This document shows, piece by piece, positions 58,834-64,000 of a stretch of DNA of 64,000 bases. Every line of letters starts with the position of its first letter. Position 1 is the first letter of the stretch. The notes under the pieces are model-generated. The model saw only the letters and a program-made list of their open reading frames with translations, had not been told where the DNA came from and searched no databases. This DNA is from Sporosarcina beigongshangi (lineage in GTDB: Bacteria; Actinomycetota; Actinomycetes; Actinomycetales; Micrococcaceae). Location: NCBI RefSeq assembly GCF_016820535.1, contig NZ_JADHDY010000005.1, forward strand, positions 1-64,000, in the 5' to 3' direction. The position numbers and the translations under genes are program-made.

Positions 58834-60174
58834 TCACACGGGGTCCGGCTGCCCCAGGACCTGGTCGAAGTCGTCGTCGCGGCGGCCGCCCGGTGCCTGG
58901 TTTTTCCGGCTGCGCCTGTTCCACATCGCCATGGCCGCCAATCCCGCAACGGCAAGGACCGCGCAGACGGCGCCCACCACAACGAATCCGGCCCACGGGC
59001 CCACGTTGTCGATCAAGGCGCCGGCAAAGGGGGCGCCCATGGCGTTGCCCATGGTCATCGACGAGCCATACCAGCCCATGGCCTCCCCGCGGCGCTTCTC
59101 CGTCACCAGGTCAGCGATGTGCTCGGCACTGGATGTGAGCACGGGAGCACACACGAGTCCCGGAGGGATGGAAAGCAGGCCCAGGGTCCAGGCATCGGTG
59201 GCAAAGCCCATGGGGATGATGAGCACGGCCATGGCCATGAGCAGCCACAGGGGGTTGATCGACTTGTGCAGGGCGCCGTAAATGATGCCGCCAACGATCG
59301 AGGCTCCGCACCAGAACACAAACACAATGCCCAGCTCGCCAATGAGGTCGTTGTGGCGCATGACGGCGACCATGCCCACGTTGGTGCCCGAGAGCACCAG
59401 CCCGGCGCCGAGGGAGGTGCCAAGAATGGCCAGCACGGCCAAGTTCACCCAGCCGAGGCTGTGCCTGGACCGCAGCCAGGCCCGGGCAAAGATGTTCCTG
59501 CCGGCAAGGTCGGGAGCCGGAGTGCTGTCCTGGGCGGGGCCGGCGTCAAGATTCCCGACGGATGCTCCGACCACCACGTAGGCACCCTTTTGGCCCGACC
59601 TGGTGGGCGGGTTGAACCACATCAGGAAGCCTCCGGCCACGGCCACCGACACACCGATGATGACAAGACCAACCGACGTGTGGGTGGTGGTGGCCAGCAT
59701 GACGCCGGCGGCGGGGCCACCCATGAAAGTCAGCTCCCCGCCCATCGAGTCCAGCGCGTAGGCGGTGCGGCGCTGTTCAGCAGGCACCATGACACTGAGC
59801 GCCTGGCGCACCACGGAAAAGATGGGGACGGCAAAGAGCCCGCCGATAAATGCGGCGACGATCAGCAGCTGGAAGTTCAACAGGGGCGCCGTGCTCCAGA
59901 CCACGAGTTCCGCCACAACGGAGGGAACGAGTGCCCTTCGCAGGCCGTAGATGTCCACCATGCGCCCGCGCCACGGCGCCCCGAAGGCCATACCGATGGT
60001 GATGGCGGCTGCCACGGTTCCGGCGGCAGCGTAGCTCATGCCCATGGTTTCCACCACGTGCAGGGTGAGCAGGACTCCGGCGGCCGCGTGTGGAATGCGG
60101 GCGACCATGGCGATCAACAGCAGCCGGCGTACGGGTCCGACCGCAAGGATTTCGCGGTAGGCGGCAAAGTTCAC
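58834..60174 (-). CDS. MFS transporter
   Basis: A 446-residue transporter with 11-12 predicted helices. AAAGTVAAAITIGMAFGAPWRGRMVDIYGLRRAL is the loop 2-3 MFS motif, and EKRRGEAMGWYGSSMTMGNAMGAPFAGALID is the second-half counterpart. The start is GTG 60174; the upstream ribosome site is weak. The C-terminal tail is hydrophilic (RRSRKNQAPGGRRDDDFDQ). Substrate unknown. Confidence 0.85.
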   Translation of the reverse strand: MNFAAYREILAVGPVRRLLLIAMVARIPHAAAGVLLTLHVVETMGMSYAAAGTVAAAITIGMAFGAPWRGRMVDIYGLRRALVPSVVAELVVWSTAPLLNFQLLIVAAFIGGLFAVPIFSVVRQALSVMVPAEQRRTAYALDSMGGELTFMGGPAAGVMLATTTHTSVGLVIIGVSVAVAGGFLMWFNPPTRSGQKGAYVVVGASVGNLDAGPAQDSTPAPDLAGRNIFARAWLRSRHSLGWVNLAVLAILGTSLGAGLVLSGTNVGMVAVMRHNDLIGELGIVFVFWCGASIVGGIIYGALHKSINPLWLLMAMAVLIIPMGFATDAWTLGLLSIPPGLVCAPVLTSSAEHIADLVTEKRRGEAMGWYGSSMTMGNAMGAPFAGALIDNVGPWAGFVVVGAVCAVLAVAGLAAMAMWNRRSRKNQAPGGRRDDDFDQVLGQPDPV

Positions 60175-60234
60175 TGAAGGGAACCGTCTCTCTTGTGATG
60201 CATCACAGGAGAACGTCGGCGCTTCCCGTGGTGG

Positions 60235-61119
60235 TTAGGTCTGTTGGTGGCGCAGTCGAAGCTGGACGGAATCGACGTTCTGAGCAAAGACGTCGTCGCG
60301 TGCCCAGTACTGCTGCAGGTGGGTGATCACACCATTGAGTGCGGACTGGTCGAGCCCGGGCCCCAGGGTGAGGGTGACGCACAGTTCCGGTCCGGTTCCG
60401 CCGCCCGATACCAACCGTCCAGACGGTTCAACATCGGTGTCCCACTGGGATTCTATGCCCTGTCCGGCGCTGGCGGAAATACCGGCCACAAGTGGATGGC
60501 CGAGGTCCTCCAACGACCGTTCGAGCGCCGTCGCAACAGCCGGATTTTCGTAGCTGGGCAGCCATACGTGCTGCTGGGCCAAGGCCCACATGGCCGGGCG
60601 CCGCACTACAAACGGACGCTGGGAACCGGGGTCCAGGACCATCAGCTGCGCCTCTTCGGCCACCGCGGACAGCGCAGCACGTGCAGCGTAGACCGCCACG
60701 GGCCGTGCCTCGGGGTGCCACTTGGCCAAGGCTTCGGCGTGGGTGAAGGCGGGCAGGGCCCGCCTTCCGTCCGGTCCCTGCAGGGTGACCAGGGCCATGT
60801 CCGATTCCTTGTCGGACACCAGCCCGTTCTCCCCCACAGTCTGCTCGGCCAGCTGGGCCACGATGGGAATGAACACCCGCGCCTGCGCGAGCGAGGCGAC
60901 CACGGCGGCCTCCGTGCCGTCACCGGCGGCAAGTTGCGCCATGGCGGCGGCAAACGCAGCGTCCATGGCGCCGTCGTCCGCGTCAAAGTTGTGGTACTTT
61001 TCCTGCGCCGGCAGGTCCCGGCCGGCCCACGGCTGCCCGGCAGAATCGGTGGTGCCTCCTGCCCCGGCCAGCGCCGCAGCGATGTGTCCGGGCAGGTGCT
61101 TTTTGGGCGTCTCGGTCAT
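60235..61119 (-). CDS. SseB-family protein
   Basis: A 294-residue protein with an SseB N-terminal domain (AAVVASLAQARVFIPIVAQL; ALVTLQGPDGRRALPAFTHAEALAKWHPEARPV) and a C-terminal ~100-residue domain. In actinobacteria such genes commonly follow priA in the his cluster; the biochemical role is unknown. It starts 3 bases past the priA stop, so it is part of the same operon. Confidence 0.85.
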   Translation of the reverse strand: MTETPKKHLPGHIAAALAGAGGTTDSAGQPWAGRDLPAQEKYHNFDADDGAMDAAFAAAMAQLAAGDGTEAAVVASLAQARVFIPIVAQLAEQTVGENGLVSDKESDMALVTLQGPDGRRALPAFTHAEALAKWHPEARPVAVYAARAALSAVAEEAQLMVLDPGSQRPFVVRRPAMWALAQQHVWLPSYENPAVATALERSLEDLGHPLVAGISASAGQGIESQWDTDVEPSGRLVSGGGTGPELCVTLTLGPGLDQSALNGVITHLQQYWARDDVFAQNVDSVQLRLRHQQT

Positions 61120-61122
61120 GGC

Positions 61123-61857
61123 CTAGCGGCGGCCTGCAACGTCGAGGGCCTGCGGCAGCGTGAACTGGCCCGAGTACAGTGCCTTGCCAATGATGGCACC
61201 CTCAACGCCCTCGCCCACCAGTTCGCGCAGCACGCGCAGGTCCTCGAGGCTGGAGATGCCGCCCGAGGCCACCACGGGCTTGTCCGTGCGCGAGCACATT
61301 TCGCGCAGCAGTTCCACGTTGGGGCCGCGAAGGGTGCCGTCCTTGGTGACGTCGGTGACCACGTAGCGGGCGCAGCCGGCATCTTCGAGGCGGGCCAGGA
61401 CCTCCCAGATGTCCCCGCCTTCCTTGGTCCAGCCGCGGCCGGCAAGTGTGGTGCCGCGGACATCAAGTCCGACGGCGATCTTGTCGCCAAAGCGGTCGAT
61501 CACCTTGGCGGTCCATTCCGGGTTCTCCAGTGCGGCGGTGCCGAGGTTGACGCGGCCGACGCCGAGGTCAAGGGCACCCTCAAGCGAGGCGTCGTCGCGG
61601 ATGCCGCCGGAGAGCTCCACCTTGACGGAGAGCTCCTGAACCATTTCGCGCAGCAGCGCCACGTTGGAACCGCGGCCGAAGGCTGCGTCAAGGTCCACCA
61701 GGTGGACCCATTCGGCGCCGTTGTTCTGCCAGTTCAGTGCCGCCTCAAGCGGCGAGCCGTACCCGGTTTCCGAGCCGGCCTCGCCCTGCACCAGGCGCAC
61801 GGCCTGCCCGTCGGCAACATCCACGGCGGGCAGCAATTCCAAAATGGGGGTGGTCAT
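61123..61857 (-). CDS. priA: phosphoribosyl isomerase A (bifunctional HisA/TrpF)
   Basis: In actinobacteria this (beta/alpha)8 barrel isomerises both ProFAR (histidine) and PRA (tryptophan). The 244 residues begin [20 protein letters not shown] with the first catalytic aspartate, contain the second in [16 protein letters not shown], and have phosphate-binding GGIRDD and ASGGISS. ATG 61857 fits homology although the frame runs far upstream. The PriA call rather than plain HisA is inferred from the taxon; trpF absence elsewhere cannot be checked here. Confidence 0.92.
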   Translation of the reverse strand: MTTPILELLPAVDVADGQAVRLVQGEAGSETGYGSPLEAALNWQNNGAEWVHLVDLDAAFGRGSNVALLREMVQELSVKVELSGGIRDDASLEGALDLGVGRVNLGTAALENPEWTAKVIDRFGDKIAVGLDVRGTTLAGRGWTKEGGDIWEVLARLEDAGCARYVVTDVTKDGTLRGPNVELLREMCSRTDKPVVASGGISSLEDLRVLRELVGEGVEGAIIGKALYSGQFTLPQALDVAGRR

Positions 61858-61916
61858 GGGATCCTCAACATCAACTAGAAAACTGTGAATTCTGGCGGCG
61901 GCACAAATGCCGCGTA

Positions 61917-62066
61917 TTACTGGGTGAAAAGGTATGCCGCCACAAGTGACATGACGGCCAGAAAGGCGAAGCTGTACGGAATCCAGCGGGCAGTCTTTTG
62001 CTGGTAGAACGTGTAGGCGCCGCCTATGAGCAGCCCGGCGAGGGCCATCAGCAACAGTGAGTACAT
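61917..62066 (-). CDS. 49-residue membrane protein in the his operon
   Basis: A tiny protein with two predicted transmembrane helices ([20 protein letters not shown] and [20 protein letters not shown]) joined by a short basic loop (QQKTAR). Its ATG overlaps the hisH stop by one base (TGATG), so it is translationally coupled, and priA follows 59 bases later. The coupling and the clean helix-loop-helix pattern argue it is real. Function unknown. Confidence 0.7.
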   Translation of the reverse strand: MYSLLLMALAGLLIGGAYTFYQQKTARWIPYSFAFLAVMSLVAAYLFTQ

Positions 62067-62767
62067 CAGCCGGCCGCCGGTGCGGGCGAAGCGGGTGCAA
62101 CCGGTGCGGACACCCGCAGGGAGGACACCCAGTTGCGCAGCAGGCGTGCCCCGGCGTCGCCTGACTTTTCCGGGTGGAACTGGGTGGCGCACAGCGGGCC
62201 GTTTTCGACGGCTGCGATGAACGGCGCTCCGTGCTCGGACCAAGTCACCAGCGGCGGGCGCATCTTGGGCTGCAGCACCTCAAAGTCCCACTTTTGCACG
62301 CCGTATGAGTGGACGAAGTAGAATCGCTCGTTCTCCACGCCCTCGAAGAGCGTGCTGCCCTCGGGTGCCTCAATGGTGTTCCAGCCCATGTGCGGCACCA
62401 CGTCGGCAGGGAGCAGTTCCACGGTTCCGGGCCACTCCCCCATGCCTTCGCGGTGCACGCCGTGCTCCACTCCGGCATCGAAAAGCACCTGCATGCCCAC
62501 GCAGATGCCCAGCACGGCGCGGCCCCCTGCGACGCGGCGGCCGATCATGCGCAGCGCATCGACATGCTTGAGTTCATCCATGACGGATCCGAAGGCGCCG
62601 ACGCCGGGCACCACCAGCCCGTCGGCATTGAGGACGTCGTCCGCCTTGGCACTGAGCGTGACTGTGGCACCGGCCCGTTCCAGGGCGCGCACGGCCGAGC
62701 GGACGTTGCCGGAACCGTAGTCCAGGACTGTGACGGTGGGTTGCACTGCTGTGGTTTCAGAACTCAC
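62066..62767 (-). CDS. hisH: imidazole glycerol phosphate synthase, glutaminase subunit
   Basis: HisH hydrolyses glutamine and passes ammonia to HisF for imidazole ring closure. The 233 residues have [11 protein letters not shown], the catalytic cysteine in GICVGMQVL, and the His-Glu pair in [10 protein letters not shown] ~20-residue Ala/Pro-rich tail follows. The start is GTG 62767 overlapping the hisB stop (GTGA). hisF is not in this window. Confidence 0.95.
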   Translation of the reverse strand: MSSETTAVQPTVTVLDYGSGNVRSAVRALERAGATVTLSAKADDVLNADGLVVPGVGAFGSVMDELKHVDALRMIGRRVAGGRAVLGICVGMQVLFDAGVEHGVHREGMGEWPGTVELLPADVVPHMGWNTIEAPEGSTLFEGVENERFYFVHSYGVQKWDFEVLQPKMRPPLVTWSEHGAPFIAAVENGPLCATQFHPEKSGDAGARLLRNWVSSLRVSAPVAPASPAPAAG

Positions 62768-63384
62768 AAAAGGCCCTTCGTGGAGGGGATCCCCGTGACG
62801 CGGGGATCAGGTTCGACGGCTGAACGCAGCGCCCGGGCAAAGGCCTTGAACTGTGCCTCGACAATGTGGTGCGGATCCCGGCCGGCAATGACTGTCATGT
62901 GCAGGCAGATCTGGGCGTGCAGTGTGATGGCTTCAAACACGTGGCGTGTCAGCGAACCGGTGAAGTGACCGCCGATGAGGTGGTATTCCTGGCCCGCGGG
63001 CTCCCCGCCGTGCACCAGGTACGGGCGGCCGGAGACATCCACAACGGCGTTCGCCAGTGCCTCGTCGAGCGGGATGGTGGCCTCGCCGAAGCGGCGGATG
63101 CCGGCCTTGTTGCCGAGCGCTTCCTTGAGGACCTCGCCCAGCGAGATCGCCACATCCTCCACCGTGTGGTGGGCGTCGATGTGGGTGTCGCCGGTGGCCT
63201 TGATGTTCATGTCAATGAGCGAGTGCTTGGAGAGCGCCGTGAGCATGTGGTCGTAGAACGGCACGGACGTGTCGATGCTGGACACCCCGGTCCCGTCAAG
63301 GTTGATTTCAACCATGACACTCGACTCGCTCGTGGCACGCTCCAAGCGGGCGGTCCGACCCTGGCCGGGCGTAATCTCAGTCAT
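62764..63384 (-). CDS. hisB: imidazoleglycerol-phosphate dehydratase
   Basis: HisB dehydrates imidazoleglycerol phosphate with two manganese ions. The 206 residues include [18 protein letters not shown], the metal-binding HHTVEDVAI and [18 protein letters not shown]. It is the monofunctional form, without the phosphatase domain of enterobacterial HisB. ATG 63384 fits the family start; the frame continues upstream without homology. The 175-base gap to hisC holds nothing recognisable. Confidence 0.95.
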   Translation of the reverse strand: MTEITPGQGRTARLERATSESSVMVEINLDGTGVSSIDTSVPFYDHMLTALSKHSLIDMNIKATGDTHIDAHHTVEDVAISLGEVLKEALGNKAGIRRFGEATIPLDEALANAVVDVSGRPYLVHGGEPAGQEYHLIGGHFTGSLTRHVFEAITLHAQICLHMTVIAGRDPHHIVEAQFKAFARALRSAVEPDPRVTGIPSTKGLL

Positions 63385-63559
63385 TCCAGCAGTCCTTTGG
63401 TCCACGTGCGCATCCCTGCCCGGCGGCGCAGGGCAGCAACGGGCGCACAAACGTCTTTGTGATTGTCTCCAGTTTAGGAGAGTGGGCACGGTATTGCCCA
63501 AACAGTCCACCCGGTGGGCGCAGTTTCCGCGGCGGCCGACGCCGGAACGCGCCGACGCG

Positions 63560-64000
63560 TCAGCCGGCGAGGATGGCGCGCATGCCGTCGAGGAACGCCG
63601 TAGTCTCGGCCTCCGTGCCGGCGGTGACGCGCAGGTGCCCGGGGATTCCCACGTCGCGGATGAGAACCCCGCGGGCCAGAAGTGCCTCCCAGACGGCACT
63701 GGGGTCTTCCAGCCCGCCAAAGAACACAAAGTTGGAATCCGAGGGCGCCGGAGTCAGGCCCAGCTCAATCAGCCCGTCGACGATCCGGTCGCGCTGGACC
63801 TTGATGGCCTCGACGTTGGCCAGCAGTGAGTCAGAGTTGCGCAAGGCGGCAACGGCCGTCGCCTGGGTGATGGCCGAGAGGTGGTAAGGAAGGCGGACCA
63901 AACGCAGCGCGTCGGTGACTTCGGGAGCGGCGGCCAGGTAGCCCAACCGGGCGCCGGCCATGGCGAAAGCCTTGCTCATGGTGCGCGAGACAACTAGGCG
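63560..64000 (-). CDS. hisC: histidinol-phosphate aminotransferase (C-terminal part)
   Basis: The right window edge cuts this gene, leaving the last ~146 residues. The PLP-binding lysine is in [16 protein letters not shown] near the edge. [18 protein letters not shown] and [10 protein letters not shown] are typical of HisC, as is [12 protein letters not shown] near the end. HisC transfers an amino group to imidazole acetol phosphate. It leads into hisB, hisH and priA on the same strand. Confidence 0.9.
   Translation of the reverse strand, partial: RLVVSRTMSKAFAMAGARLGYLAAAPEVTDALRLVRLPYHLSAITQATAVAALRNSDSLLANVEAIKVQRDRIVDGLIELGLTPAPSDSNFVFFGGLEDPSAVWEALLARGVLIRDVGIPGHLRVTAGTEAETTAFLDGMRAILAG

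Overview
The window looks like chromosomal DNA of a high-GC Gram-positive bacterium, most likely a member of the Micrococcaceae close to Arthrobacter. The evidence is the roughly 65 % GC genes, the actinobacterial families (DUF5302, DUF1844, CGNR zinc finger, a mycothiol-dependent isomerase-like protein, an AfsR-type regulator, a bifunctional HisA/TrpF called PriA, and IF-3 with a long Ala/Pro/Lys tail) and the gene order. infC-rpmI-rplT, pheST, argCJBDFR, argGH, tyrS and the leader of a ribosomal RNA operon all lie in one direction on the minus strand. The genus is inferred from memory of families and synteny, not from a search.

Layout, left to right. 1-445: AT-rich leader and promoter region of an rRNA operon whose genes lie off the left edge, then tyrS and its terminator. 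1.8-8.8 kb: a HelD/HelR-type RNA polymerase recycling ATPase, apt, two GNAT acetyltransferases, two different alkyl-base DNA glycosylases (AAG type and AlkA type) and a quinone reductase. 8.8-14.9 kb: a 1108-residue AfsR/BTAD-type regulator, a DrrAB-type ABC exporter and a mycothiol-dependent isomerase-like protein. 15.0-27.2 kb: arginine biosynthesis (argC, J, B, D, F, R, then G, H), interrupted by aminopeptidase P and a small lower-GC kinase/Nudix islet. argG has a consensus ARG box upstream; argC has weaker half-sites.

27.3-41.3 kb is accessory: a second quinone reductase, a lipoprotein, DoxX, a decayed PIN-domain gene, a 2045-residue cell-wall-anchored amylopullulanase with two LacI-family operators upstream, a GntR-regulated membrane protein, a siderophore-interacting protein behind an iron box, a proline iminopeptidase and a CGNR regulator. 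41.6-45.3 kb holds pheST. 45.4-48.9 kb holds a tightly coupled six-gene operon of four paralogous lipoproteins, a membrane-associated protein with an HEAGH motif and a SIMPL-domain protein. This is the most novel-looking unit in the window.

48.9-64 kb: an acyl-CoA ligase, a radical SAM protein behind a LexA-like box, MutT, two MFS transporters, a CDF metal transporter, a TrmH-type rRNA methyltransferase, rplT-rpmI-infC (infC probably starting at AUU), DUF1844, SseB, and the histidine genes priA, hisH, hisB and hisC (cut by the right edge), with an unannotated 49-residue membrane protein between hisH and priA.

Most operons show ATGA, GTGA or TGATG stop/start overlaps, so translational coupling is general here. 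Several genes appear leaderless. Terminators are mostly long GC hairpins with weak or no T tracts. I found no complete insertion sequence, CRISPR array, tRNA gene or prophage.
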